From: Siccirubricoccus phaeus
GTDB taxonomy: Bacteria; Pseudomonadota; Alphaproteobacteria; Acetobacterales; Acetobacteraceae
Assembly (NCBI RefSeq): GCF_008360935.1
Contig: NZ_SRXO01000005.1
Location: 212,098 to 276,097 of the forward strand
Direction: 5' to 3'
Length of the DNA: 64,000 nucleotides
A program made the position numbers and the translations under genes. The notes below the pieces were generated by a model. That model saw only the letters and a list, made by a program, of their open reading frames with translations. It was not told the DNA's origin and searched no databases. Numbering within the stretch: position 1 is the stretch's first letter; each line of letters starts with the position of its first letter. This document shows positions 54,196 to 62,493 of this stretch, piece after piece.

Positions 54196-54956
54196 CCCGC
54201 CGGAGCTGGTCCCGCCTACTACTGCTGCTGTCGCTGTGCCTGCTGCCCCATGGGCTGGCGGCACAGGCGCCGGCCTGCGGCGCGCCGGCGGAGCTGCTGG
54301 AGCCCGGGGCACCGCTGCCCGCCGTGGCCCGCGCCGCCGCCGCCGGCGCGCTGCGGGTGCTGGTGGTGGGCTCCGCCTCGGTCCTCGGGCCCGGCACCAG
54401 CGGCCCCGCCGCCGCCTGGCCGGCCCGGCTGGAAGCCATGCTGGCGGCGCGCCGCCCCGGCCTGCGGCTGGAATTCGTGGTGCGCGGCCAGCGCGCCGCC
54501 ACCGCCCAGGACAGCGCCGCCCTGCTGCGGGAGGAGCTGGCGAAGCACGGCTTCGACCTGGTGCTGTGGCAGACCGGCACGGTGGAGGCGGCGCGCGGGC
54601 TGGAGGTGGAGGAGATGGTCGAGACCCTGCATGCCGGCCTCGACAAGGTGAGGGCGGCGGGCGGCGATGCGGTGCTGATCGACCCGCAATTCTCCCGCTT
54701 CCTTCGTACCAATTCCAATGTGGATGCCTATCGCGAGGCGATCCGGCTGGTCGCCGCCGCCCATGCCGTGCCGCTGTTCCGCCGCTACGAGGTGATGCGC
54801 CATTGGGCGGATGCCGAGGAGGTGGATCTGGAGCGGGCGCCGCGGGAGGCGAAGGTGGCGACCGCCGACAAGCTGAATGATTGCCTGGCCAAGGCGCTGG
54901 TCCTGCTGCTGCGCCAGGCGGTGGCGGAGGCCAAGGCGACGCCCGCGTCGCGCTGA
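54192..54956 (+). CDS. second SGNH/GDSL-like secreted protein, catalytic end degenerate
   Basis: A 254-residue protein with signal peptide (RLLLLLSLCLLPHGLAAQAP). LRVLVVGSASVLGPGTSGPAAAWPARLEAML corresponds to block I (Ser in GSAS), FVVRGQRAATAQDSAALLREEL to block II and LVLWQTGTVEAARGLEVEEM to block III. In block V the DxxH pair is absent: the region reads ATADKLNDCLAKALVLLL where the paralogue at 52027 has DGLHHNDRGYACLAEALA. It may have lost hydrolase activity or use another residue. Coupled to the OpgC gene (ATGA), so it probably works on the same glycan. Confidence 0.78.
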   Translation: MTRRSWSRLLLLLSLCLLPHGLAAQAPACGAPAELLEPGAPLPAVARAAAAGALRVLVVGSASVLGPGTSGPAAAWPARLEAMLAARRPGLRLEFVVRGQRAATAQDSAALLREELAKHGFDLVLWQTGTVEAARGLEVEEMVETLHAGLDKVRAAGGDAVLIDPQFSRFLRTNSNVDAYREAIRLVAAAHAVPLFRRYEVMRHWADAEEVDLERAPREAKVATADKLNDCLAKALVLLLRQAVAEAKATPASR

Positions 54957-54962
54957 CTTGAT

Positions 54963-55060
54963 CCCCAGGACGTTGCGGCGCAACGCCGCGGGGGGCCGGT
55001 TTCCCCGGCCGAGCGGCGCCTCGCACAGCCTTCCGCGGCAAAGCCGCGGAAGGGCAACGG
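54963..55060. repeat. intergenic repeat family with GCGGCTTTGCCGC hairpin, copy 3 (inverted)
   Basis: The reverse complement reads GTTGCCCTTCCGCGGCTTTG, CTGTGCGAGGCGCCGCTC and GGCGTTGCGCCGCAACGTCC, matching 40505-40651 in order. It lies between the second SGNH gene and glcF. 55061-55150 holds nothing else supported. Confidence 0.85.
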
Positions 55061-55150
55061 GAGGCGTGGGAGGCGACGGATGGCAGGCGCCCGGCGGCTG
55101 GCCTGGAAGGCGGGCCCGGCCTATACCGAGGGCTCGAACCGCGAGGCCGC

Positions 55151-56485
55151 ATGCAGACGAGCTTCACCGCCGACCAGCTGAAGGACCCCGATACGCGGGA
55201 GAGCAACCAGATCCTGCGCACCTGCGTGCATTGCGGCTTCTGCACCGCCACCTGCCCCACCTTCGCCCTGCTGGGCGACGAGCTGGACAGCCCGCGCGGC
55301 CGCATCTACCTCATCAAGGACATGCTGGAGAGCGGCCGCCCCGCCACCGAGGAGGTGGTGCGGCATGTCGATCGCTGCCTCTCCTGCCTTTCCTGCATGA
55401 CGACCTGCCCTTCGGGGGTGCACTACATGCACCTGGTCGACCATGCCCGGCACTATATCGAGGACACTTACCGCCGCCCCTGGCCGGAGCGGCTGCTGCG
55501 GCGGGTGCTGGCACGGGTGCTGCCGCATCCGGGGCGGTTCCGCCTGGCGCTGCTGGCGGCAAGGCTGGCGCGGCCCTTCGCCGGGCTGATCCCCGGCGGC
55601 TCGATGACGGCGCAACGGCTGCGGGCGATGCTGCGCCTGGCGCCGGCGCGGTTGCCGGCCGCCGATCCCGCCGCCGCGCCGCAGGTGCACAGGGCGGAGG
55701 GCGAGCGGCGCGGCCGCGTGGCGCTGCTGACCGGCTGCGCCCAGCAGGTGATCGCGCCGGAGATCAATGCCGCGACCATCCGGCTGCTGACGCGGATGGG
55801 GATCGAGGTGGTGGTGACGGCGGGGCAGGGCTGCTGCGGCGCGCTGAACCACCATATGGGCGACCACGACCCGGCCATGGCGCTGGCCCGCGCCAATATC
55901 GCAGCCTGGCATGCGGAGCTGGCAGGGGAGGGGCTGGATGCGGTGGTGGTGAACGCCTCCGGCTGCGGCACCACGGTGAAGGATTACGGCTTCATGTTCC
56001 GCGAGGAGCCGGCGCCCTGGAAAGAAAGGGCGGAGGCCATCTCGGCCATCGCGCTCGACATCTCCGAGCTGCTGGTGAAATTCGGCTATGCGCCGAAGCG
56101 GGAGGCGCCGGCGGGGCTGGCGGTGGCCTACCATGCCGCCTGCTCGCTGCAGCATGGGCAGAAGATCGTGGCGCCGCCGAAGCAGCTGCTGGCGCGGGCG
56201 GGCTTCAAGGTGAAGGAGCCGGCGGAGGGGCATCTCTGCTGCGGCAGCGCCGGCACCTACAACCTGCTGCAGCCGGAGATCGCCGGGCAGTTGCGGGAGC
56301 GGAAGCTGGGCAATTTGGCGCGCACCGGCGCCGACCTGATCGCGGCGGGGAATATCGGCTGCCTGACGCAATTGGCCGGCGACGCGCTGCCCGTGGCGCA
56401 TACGGTGGAGCTGCTGGACTGGATGGCGGGCGGGCCGGAACCGGCGGCGGTGCAGGCGGCGCTGGCGAGGCGGCGGGCGGCGTGA
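55151..56485 (+). CDS. glcF: glycolate oxidase iron-sulfur subunit
   Basis: Iron-sulfur component of glycolate oxidase (GlcDEF), which turns glycolate into glyoxylate. A 444-residue protein: two 4Fe-4S motifs, TCVHCGFCTATCPTFALLGDE and RCLSCLSCMTTCPSGVHY, then two CCG domains (GQGCCGALNHHMGDHD, VNASGCGTTVKDYG; AYHAACSLQHGQK, LCCGSAGTYNLLQPEIA). Full length. glcD and glcE are not in the window; the gene stands alone between two repeats. The ATG opens MQTSFTADQLKDPD, as in the family. Confidence 0.94.
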   Translation: MQTSFTADQLKDPDTRESNQILRTCVHCGFCTATCPTFALLGDELDSPRGRIYLIKDMLESGRPATEEVVRHVDRCLSCLSCMTTCPSGVHYMHLVDHARHYIEDTYRRPWPERLLRRVLARVLPHPGRFRLALLAARLARPFAGLIPGGSMTAQRLRAMLRLAPARLPAADPAAAPQVHRAEGERRGRVALLTGCAQQVIAPEINAATIRLLTRMGIEVVVTAGQGCCGALNHHMGDHDPAMALARANIAAWHAELAGEGLDAVVVNASGCGTTVKDYGFMFREEPAPWKERAEAISAIALDISELLVKFGYAPKREAPAGLAVAYHAACSLQHGQKIVAPPKQLLARAGFKVKEPAEGHLCCGSAGTYNLLQPEIAGQLRERKLGNLARTGADLIAAGNIGCLTQLAGDALPVAHTVELLDWMAGGPEPAAVQAALARRRAA

Positions 56486-56497
56486 TCGAGGCGGACG

Positions 56498-56682
56498 CTG
56501 TCCCCCTCGAGCTCCCTCTGCCAAAGGCCGAAGGGCCTTTGGAAACCTTGAGTTTTGCGTCTCGACCGACGGGTCTGAAATTCGAGGGTTCAAAGGGCTC
56601 TTCGGCCCTTTGCGGGTAGGGGTTTGGGGAAGGGTCGCGCCGTGAGGCGCGCCTTACGGCGCGACGCCCTTCCCCAAGATGG
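56498..56682. repeat. hairpin intergenic repeat, copy 2, plus strong terminator
   Basis: GACGCTGTCCCCCTCGAGCT, hairpin CCAAAGGCC/GGCCTTTGG (56521-56542), GAAACCTTGAGTTTT: the same order as at 26444. Then CAAAGGGC/GCCCTTTG (56591-56612) and a 50-base inverted repeat GGGGAAGGG...CCCTTCCCC (56626-56675), interrupted only by mismatches. Between convergent glcF and glmS, so a bidirectional terminator. Confidence 0.85.
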
Positions 56683-58506
56683 TCACTCCACCGTCACGCT
56701 CTTCGCCAGGTTCCGCGGCTGGTCCACATCCGTGCCCTTCAGCACCGCGACGTGGTAGGCCAGCAACTGCACCGGAATGGCGTGCAGGATCGGCGTGGAG
56801 AACGCCCCCACGCGCGGCAGCGCGATCACCCGCTCGGCGAAGCGCGAGAGCGGCGCGACGCCATCCGGATCGGTGAAGGCCATGATCCGCCCGCCGCGCG
56901 CCGCCGCTTCCTGCAGGTTGCTCGCCGTCTTCTCGAACAACGGTCCCGTCGGGCACAGCGCGATCACCGGCACCTTGCTGTCGATCAGCGCGATCGGCCC
57001 GTGCTTCATCTCACCGGCGGCATAGCCCTCGGCATGGATGTAGCTGATCTCCTTCAGCTTCAGCGCGCCCTCCAGCGCGATGGGAAACAGCGAGCCGCGG
57101 CCGAGGAACAGCACGTCCCGCGCCTTCGCCACCTCCACCGCGAGCGCCTGGATCTCGGCATCCCGCGCCAGGATCTCCGCCGCATGGCTCGGCACTTCCA
57201 GCAGCGCCGCGGTCAGCTTCGCCTCATCCGAGGCCGAGACATGCCCGCGCGCCCGGCCGAAACCGATGGCGAGGCAGGCCATGACGGCCAATTGCGCGGT
57301 GAAGGCCTTGGTGGAGGCGACGCCGATCTCCGGCCCCGCGACGGTCAGCACCGCCGCATCGCTCTCCCGCGCCATCGAACTCTCCGGCACGTTCACCACG
57401 GCGAGCACGCGCTGCTTGCCTTCCTTCAGCAGCCGCAGCGCCGCCATGGTGTCCGCCGTCTCGCCGGATTGGGAGACGAGGATCGCCGCGCCCCCCGCCG
57501 GCAGCGGCGGGTTGCGGTAGCGGAATTCGCTGGCGACATCCGCATCCACCGGCAGCCGCGCCAGCTGCTCGATCCAGTAGCGCCCGACCATGCCGGCGAG
57601 GAAGGCGCTGCCGCAGGCGGAAATCGTCAGCCGCGGCACCTCGGCCGGGTCGAAGGGCAGGCGCGGCAGCCGCACCGCCTGGGTGCCGGGGTCCAGATAC
57701 TGCCGCAGCGTGTCGCCCAGTACTGCCGGGTGCTCGTGCAGCTCCTTCTCCATGAAGTGGCGGTGATTGCCCTTGCCCACCGCGGCGCCGGAGACGGCGG
57801 TGATGACGATCTGCCGCTCCACCGGCGCATGCGACGCATCGTGGAAGCGCGCGCCCTCCTCGGTGATGGCGACCCAGTCGCCCTCCTCCAGATAGGCGAT
57901 GCGCCGGGTCAGCGGGGCGAGCGCCAGCGCGTCCGAGCCGACGAACATCTCCCCCTCGCCGAACCCCACCGCCAGCGGCGCGCCCTGCCGCGCCGCCAGC
58001 AGCAGCTTCGGATGCCCGGCGAAGATGGCGGCCAGCGCGAAGGCGCCATGCACCCGCTGCAGCGCCGCGGCGAAGGCGGCCTGCGGCCCCTCGCCATGCG
58101 CCAGGTAGTCATCCACCAGGCGAACAAAAGTCTCGGTATCCGTCTCCGTCTCGAAGACGGCGCCCTTGGCTTCCAGCTCGGCGCGCAGCTCGGCATGGTT
58201 CTCGATGATGCCGTTATGCACCACGGAAACCCGATGCGTGCTGTGCGGGTGCGCGTTGCGCTCGGTGGGCGCGCCATGCGTCGCCCAGCGGGTATGGCCG
58301 ATGCCGGTGGTGCCGCAGAGCGGCGCGCGTTCCAGCGCCGCGGCCAGGTTGCCCAGCTTGCCCTCGGCCCGCCGCCGCTCGATGCGGCCATCCACCAGGG
58401 TGGCGATGCCGGCGCTGTCATAGCCGCGGTATTCCAGCCGCCGCAGCGCCTCCAGCAGCAGCGGCGCCGCCGGAGCCTTGCCGATCACCCCGACGATGCC
58501 GCACAT
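56683..58506 (-). CDS. glmS: glutamine-fructose-6-phosphate aminotransferase (isomerizing)
   Basis: Makes glucosamine 6-phosphate, first step towards UDP-GlcNAc. A 607-residue protein: processed N-terminal Cys nucleophile (MCGIVGVIGK), GHTRWATHGAPTERNAHPH, two SIS domains (VSQSGETADTMAALRLLKEG, GRGSLFPIALEGALKLKEISYIHAEGYAAGEMKHGPIALID) and the C-terminal PRNLAKSVTVE. Full length. Follows glmU by four bases on the minus strand, an operon for the same pathway. No glmS ribozyme is recognisable upstream. Confidence 0.97.
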   Translation of the reverse strand: MCGIVGVIGKAPAAPLLLEALRRLEYRGYDSAGIATLVDGRIERRRAEGKLGNLAAALERAPLCGTTGIGHTRWATHGAPTERNAHPHSTHRVSVVHNGIIENHAELRAELEAKGAVFETETDTETFVRLVDDYLAHGEGPQAAFAAALQRVHGAFALAAIFAGHPKLLLAARQGAPLAVGFGEGEMFVGSDALALAPLTRRIAYLEEGDWVAITEEGARFHDASHAPVERQIVITAVSGAAVGKGNHRHFMEKELHEHPAVLGDTLRQYLDPGTQAVRLPRLPFDPAEVPRLTISACGSAFLAGMVGRYWIEQLARLPVDADVASEFRYRNPPLPAGGAAILVSQSGETADTMAALRLLKEGKQRVLAVVNVPESSMARESDAAVLTVAGPEIGVASTKAFTAQLAVMACLAIGFGRARGHVSASDEAKLTAALLEVPSHAAEILARDAEIQALAVEVAKARDVLFLGRGSLFPIALEGALKLKEISYIHAEGYAAGEMKHGPIALIDSKVPVIALCPTGPLFEKTASNLQEAAARGGRIMAFTDPDGVAPLSRFAERVIALPRVGAFSTPILHAIPVQLLAYHVAVLKGTDVDQPRNLAKSVTVE

Positions 58507-58510
58507 CCGC

Positions 58511-59869
58511 TCAGCTCTCCTTGTTGTGCACCGGCCGCACCAGGCCGTCCGCCGCCTTCCCCGCCTCCGGCCGCTTCCCGCGGAAGCCGCGCCCCGGCTT
58601 CACCGCTTGCCTTCCGCGGGCGATCGCCATCGCATCCGCCGGCACGTCCTCCGTGATGACGCTGCCGGCCGCCACCAGGGCACGGTCGCCCACCTTCACC
58701 GGCGCCACCAGCGCGGTGTCGCTGCCGATGAAGGCGCCGGCGCCGATTTCCGTCCGATGCTTGTTAACGCCGTCATAATTGCAGGTGATGGTCCCGGCGC
58801 CGATATTCGATCCGGCCCCGATGGTTGCGTCGCCAAGATAGCTCAGATGGTTCGCCTTCGCACCGTCGCCGAGCAGCGCCGCCTTCAACTCCACGAAATT
58901 GCCGACATGCGCGGCGGCGCCGATCTCCGTCCCCGGCCGCAGCCGGGCGAAGGGGCCGATGATGGCGCCGCGCCGCACCAGGCAGCCCTCGAGATGCGAG
59001 AAGGCGCGGATCTCGACGCCATCCTCCACCGTCACCCCGGGGCCGAAGACGACGTTCGGCCCGACGGTCACGTCCTGGCCCAGCCTGGTATCCCAGGCGA
59101 GGAAGACGGTCTCCGGCGCCAGCAGGGTCGCGCCGCCGGCCATGGCGGCCTCGCGCAGCCGCTGCTGCACCGTGGCTTCCAGCACCGCCAGCTCGGCCCG
59201 GCTGTTGACGCCGGCGAGGTCGGCCTCGGCCGCCTCCTCCGCCACCACGCTCTGGCCTTCGGCCACCGCCAGGCCGACGATGTCCGTCAGGTAGTATTCC
59301 CCCTTGGCATTGTGCGGCCGCACCTCCCGCAGCCAGCGGAACAGCGAGGCAGCCTCGGCGCAGACCACGCCGGCATTGCAGAGGGCGATGCCGCGCTCCG
59401 CCTCCGTCGCATCCGCCCATTCCACCACCCGCGCCACCTCGCCGGCCGGGTTCAGCACCACGCGGCCATAGCGGCCGGGATCGGCCGGGCGCATGGCCAG
59501 CAGCGCCAGCCCGGCCTCCGCCCGCCGGTCCAGCAGGCGGCGGATCGTGGCGGGCGGGATCAGCGGATTGTCGGCATAGAGCACCGCGGCGTCGCCCGGG
59601 AAATCGGCGAGCAGCGGGGCCGCCTGCAGCGCCGCATGGCCGGTGCCGAGCCGCTCCGCCTGCACCACCGTGGCATGCGGCCGCGCCGCCTTCTCCAGCG
59701 CCGGCATGTCCGGCCCCACCACCACCACGATGCGGTCGAAGACCTGCTCGCAACTGGCGATGAGATGGCCGAGCATCGGCCGCCCGGCCACCGGGTGCAG
59801 GGCCTTCGGGACGGCGCTCCGCATGCGCGTGCCGAGACCGGCGGCGAGGATGATGGCGGCGGCAGGCAT
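58511..59869 (-). CDS. glmU: bifunctional GlcNAc-1-P uridyltransferase / GlcN-1-P acetyltransferase
   Basis: Last two steps to UDP-GlcNAc. A 452-residue protein: uridyltransferase domain AIILAAGLGTRMRSAVPKALHPVAGRPML, ERLGTGHAALQA, LYADNPLI (family GD replaced by AD), NAKGEYYLTDIV; then the left-handed beta helix GATLLAPETVFLAWDTRLGQD, RLRPGTEIGAAAHVGNFVELK, YLGDATIGAGSNIGAGTITCNYDGVNKHRTEIGAGAFIGSD. The DPxT-type D-to-N change (ADNPL for the usual GDxPL) is notable but conservative. ATG 59869 begins MPAAAIILAAG. Divergent from gph. Confidence 0.96.
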   Translation of the reverse strand: MPAAAIILAAGLGTRMRSAVPKALHPVAGRPMLGHLIASCEQVFDRIVVVVGPDMPALEKAARPHATVVQAERLGTGHAALQAAPLLADFPGDAAVLYADNPLIPPATIRRLLDRRAEAGLALLAMRPADPGRYGRVVLNPAGEVARVVEWADATEAERGIALCNAGVVCAEAASLFRWLREVRPHNAKGEYYLTDIVGLAVAEGQSVVAEEAAEADLAGVNSRAELAVLEATVQQRLREAAMAGGATLLAPETVFLAWDTRLGQDVTVGPNVVFGPGVTVEDGVEIRAFSHLEGCLVRRGAIIGPFARLRPGTEIGAAAHVGNFVELKAALLGDGAKANHLSYLGDATIGAGSNIGAGTITCNYDGVNKHRTEIGAGAFIGSDTALVAPVKVGDRALVAAGSVITEDVPADAMAIARGRQAVKPGRGFRGKRPEAGKAADGLVRPVHNKES

Positions 59870-59939
59870 CTTGTCTCTCCGATAGGCGGTCGCGGGCGGG
59901 GCCGGCAAGGATTGCCCGGTCAAGATGGATTGCCGCATG

Positions 59940-60249
59940 TGACGGGACGGCGCGGCGGAGGCAAGCGATCTCTCCGCGATACGCCGTGGCCCTGGGTTGG
60001 GCCGGGGCGTTGCCGCCATCGGGGCGTGCCGGGGCGGCGGCCACGGGTCGCGCCTGGGCGATGCGGGCACGGGTCGCGTCCGGACGGTGCGGCCAGCGAT
60101 CATCCCCGCGCATCGCGCCATCGGCCGCGCCCCGGACGATGTGGCCACCGGTCGCGCCCGGGCAGCATGTCCGGGCGCGGCGCCTGGCCATGGGGCCCGC
60201 AGCGCGCTGCCGCATTGCGTCCGCCGCCCGGCCGGGCGAGGCTGGCGCC
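59940..60249. other. gene-free divergent region with degenerate short repeats
   Basis: The stretch between glmU and gph repeats variants of CACGGGTCGCGCC (about 60042, 60070, 60146) and CATCGCGCCATCGGCCGCGC. No conserved frame and no promoter-like hexamers were found. The AT-poor sequence runs open in several frames without coding character. Confidence 0.4.
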
Positions 60250-60903
60250 ATGCCGCCCCTCGCCGTCTTCGACCTCGATGGCACGCTGGTCGACAGCGCG
60301 CCCGACATCCACGCCGCGCTGGACCGGCTGATGGCCCGACTCGGCCGCCCCGGCTTCACCCGGGCGGAGGTCACGCGGATGATCGGCGATGGGGTCCGCG
60401 TCCTGGTCCAGCGCGCCACCGCCGCCCGCGGCCTGGCCTTCGAGGAATCCGCGCTCGCCGCCTTCACCGCGGACTACACCGCCCATGCCGCGGCGGAAAC
60501 GCGCCCTTTTCCCGGCATTCCCGCGGCGCTGGCGGCGCTGGCGACTGCCGGCTGGCGCTTCGCCCTCTGCACCAACAAGCCGGTGGCGGCGACCGAGGCG
60601 CTGCTCGCCGCCCTCCGCCTGCCGGCCCGCTTCGCCGCCATCGGCGGCGGCGACAGCTTTCCCACGCGCAAGCCGGATCCGGCCCATTTGCTGGCGACCA
60701 TCGCCGCCGCCGGCGCCACGCCGGCCCAGGCGGTGATGATCGGCGACCACCGCAACGACGTCGCCGCGGCCCGGGGCGCCGGCCTGCCCGCCATCTTCGC
60801 CGCCTGGGGCTATGGCCTGCCGGAGATGGCCGAGGGCGCCGCCGCCATCGCCGCAACCCCCGCCGCGCTACCTTCGCTGCTGGGGGAATTCCGCCAGCTC
60901 TGA
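60250..60903 (+). CDS. gph: phosphoglycolate phosphatase (HAD family)
   Basis: Removes phosphate from 2-phosphoglycolate. A 217-residue HAD enzyme: motif I VFDLDGTLVDSAPDI with the nucleophilic Asp, cap domain TRMIGDGVRVLVQRA, motif II LCTNKP, motif III Lys in FPTRKPDPAHLL, and motif IV MIGDHRNDVAAARGAGLPAIFAAWGYG. GDHRND replaces the usual GDSxxD, as in some alphaproteobacterial Gph. ATG 60250 is at the natural N terminus (MPPLAVFDLDG). The 3' end overlaps the convergent DUF3108 gene by 36 bases. Confidence 0.9.
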   Translation: MPPLAVFDLDGTLVDSAPDIHAALDRLMARLGRPGFTRAEVTRMIGDGVRVLVQRATAARGLAFEESALAAFTADYTAHAAAETRPFPGIPAALAALATAGWRFALCTNKPVAATEALLAALRLPARFAAIGGGDSFPTRKPDPAHLLATIAAAGATPAQAVMIGDHRNDVAAARGAGLPAIFAAWGYGLPEMAEGAAAIAATPAALPSLLGEFRQL

Positions 60904-61695
60904 GGCGAGGAGCTGGGGCGGCGGCGTCTCCACCCCCAGCAGCCGCGCGCGCACGCTGCCGAACCAGCGGGAGGGGAGGTCCACCGCCACCGGCAAGGGC
61001 GGCCGGCCCTGGCCGAGATCGGCCATCCAGGCCGTGGCCGGCTGCGGCCGCTGCGCTTCCTCCGGGTCCTGGTCGGTCCGGCGGCCAGCGATCAGCTTCG
61101 CTTCCAGCCCGCAGCGCAGCGCCTGGCCCCGCCAGCCGGCTCCTTCCGGGATCGGCGCCGGCCCTTCCGTCCGGGCGGTGTAGTCGGCGCGCCGCCGGCC
61201 GTCATAGACATGGGCGGTGGCGTCGCAGCGCCCGGTGGCGGCCACGGTGCGGGCCAGCAGGGCGAGGGCGGAGAGCGCGTCCATCGTGCCCCGGCGCAGC
61301 GAGTCCGGCACCGCCTCCCGCTCGCCTGTCTCCGCCGGCACCAGCGCCTGCAGGCGCGGCATGCCGGCCTGCGTCCAGTCGATCGCCACCTGGCGCGGGC
61401 CGCCCTGCCACATCCCGGCCACCCGGTAGGACTCCGGGTGTGGCACCACGCCCTGCCAGGCGCCGGTCGCCAGCGTCACCTGGTCGCTGGTGGAGAACAG
61501 GGCGGCGACGCCGACGGTGCGGATGCGGGTGCGCACCCAGTAGCGCGGCCCGTCCAGCTCCAGCAGCGCCTCCACCTCCATCACCGGCAGGCCGGCCGCC
61601 CTGACCTCGTAGCGGGCGAGCAGCGGCGCCGCCTGGGCCGGCATGGCGCCAAGCATCGCAAGGCAGAGCAGGGATGGCCGCAGGCATCTCCGCAT
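60868..61695 (-). CDS. exported DUF3108-domain protein
   Basis: A 275-residue secreted protein. Signal peptide RRCLRPSLLCLAMLGAMPAQ with AQA cleavage; the mature domain opens LLARYEVRAAGLPVMEVEALLEL, the DUF3108 pattern, continues YWVRTRIRTVGVAALFSTSD and has TMDALSALALLARTVA in the middle. The function of the family is unknown; it is periplasmic and beta-rich. ATG 61695 is chosen as immediately preceding the signal peptide; one at 61719 is also in frame. Confidence 0.83.
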   Translation of the reverse strand: MRRCLRPSLLCLAMLGAMPAQAAPLLARYEVRAAGLPVMEVEALLELDGPRYWVRTRIRTVGVAALFSTSDQVTLATGAWQGVVPHPESYRVAGMWQGGPRQVAIDWTQAGMPRLQALVPAETGEREAVPDSLRRGTMDALSALALLARTVAATGRCDATAHVYDGRRRADYTARTEGPAPIPEGAGWRGQALRCGLEAKLIAGRRTDQDPEEAQRPQPATAWMADLGQGRPPLPVAVDLPSRWFGSVRARLLGVETPPPQLLASELAEFPQQRR

Positions 61696-61913
61696 GCGGC
61701 GATGATAGGGGAGGGGCATGCTGCGCCGCAAAGGGCAATCCGCCACCGGCACGTTCTCGGCCATCATCGCCAGGCCTGCAGCCTGAACATCGGCCCCCGG
61801 GGCCTGTGTCAATCCCACGCCACGGCATGGCGGAGCCGCGCGAGCCCGGCCGGCTCCCTATGGCCCCATGATGTTGACTGCCGAGGGCGAACCCCCTAGG
61901 AAGCCCTGACCTC

Positions 61914-61985
61914 GGGCGCGTAGCTCAGCGGGAGAGCATCGCCTTCACACGGCGGGGGTCGTAGGTTCAATCCCTACCGCGCCCA
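61914..61985 (+). tRNA. tRNA-Val (anticodon CAC)
   Basis: Cloverleaf drawn by eye: acceptor GGGCGCG (61914-61920) pairs with CGCGCCC (61978-61984), discriminator A; D arm GCTCAGCGGGAGAGC; anticodon loop TTCACAC with CAC; T arm GTAGGTTCAATCCCTAC. The CCA end is not encoded. 72 nucleotides. No integrase or att repeat is visible next to it. Confidence 0.97.
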
Positions 61986-62153
61986 TTCCCCGGGGTTCCC
62001 ATTCCTGTTGAGAATGTGCCGGCCGTCGCGTGATGCGGGGGGCCTGGCGCGGGGCAGGTGTGGCGGTTGGTTTGGGCTGGGGCGTGCCGGGTGGGTTGTG
62101 GCCGCCGTGGCGGCTGCCGCCGACGGTGGTGCAGCCGCCCGCGGCGAAGGCGG

Positions 62154-62330
62154 TCAGCGCAGCGGGTCGTAAGGCTGCACCTGATTTTCCCCGCCTTGCC
62201 GCGCCGCGCTCTCACTCCCCGGCGGACGCCCGGCCTCGGAGAAGTGCACGACGCCGCCGGCAAGCGAGGCCAGCAGCCCGAGCAGCAGGACCATGACCAC
62301 AATGACGCCGGTTCGGGCTCGGGGGGACAT
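62154..62330 (-). CDS. small single-pass membrane protein (hypothetical)
   Basis: 58 residues: MSPRARTGVIVVMVLLLGLL, a transmembrane segment of about 20 residues, then a short polar tail ending NQVQPYDPLR. No clear ribosome site; an alternative GTG lies at 62339. An AT-richer promoter-like area with a GGTTGTTCAACC palindrome (about 62360-62371) is upstream. The topology and third-position bias make it plausible, but it is not proven. 61986-62153 after the tRNA contains nothing else supported. Confidence 0.42.
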   Translation of the reverse strand: MSPRARTGVIVVMVLLLGLLASLAGGVVHFSEAGRPPGSESAARQGGENQVQPYDPLR

Positions 62331-62434
62331 GATCCACACGTTTTACGCGTACCGCTCGTGGTTGAACAACCTTCGCGCGAGAGTAGCCGAAACGTCCCTC
62401 CACGTCCCGTTAATACTCTGTGAGTAGGCTCCCC

Positions 62435-62489
62435 GGCCGCCGCCGGGCCGGCCAGCCCGGAGAAAGGCCGGCCCCCAGCGGCGGCGGCC
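62435..62489. terminator. hairpin downstream of the GMP/PMI gene
   Basis: GGCCGCCGCCGGGCCGGCC (62435-62453) pairs with a complementary arm, 62466-62489, around a GAGAAA-containing loop. Placed just after the stop of the minus-strand gene at 62494, it would end its transcript; there is no T run. Confidence 0.55.
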
Positions 62490-62493
62490 CGGT

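Noticed and set aside
58506..58511. glmS ribozyme or other riboswitch ahead of glmS
   Set aside because: Only four bases separate glmU and glmS, and that ribozyme is known mainly from Firmicutes.
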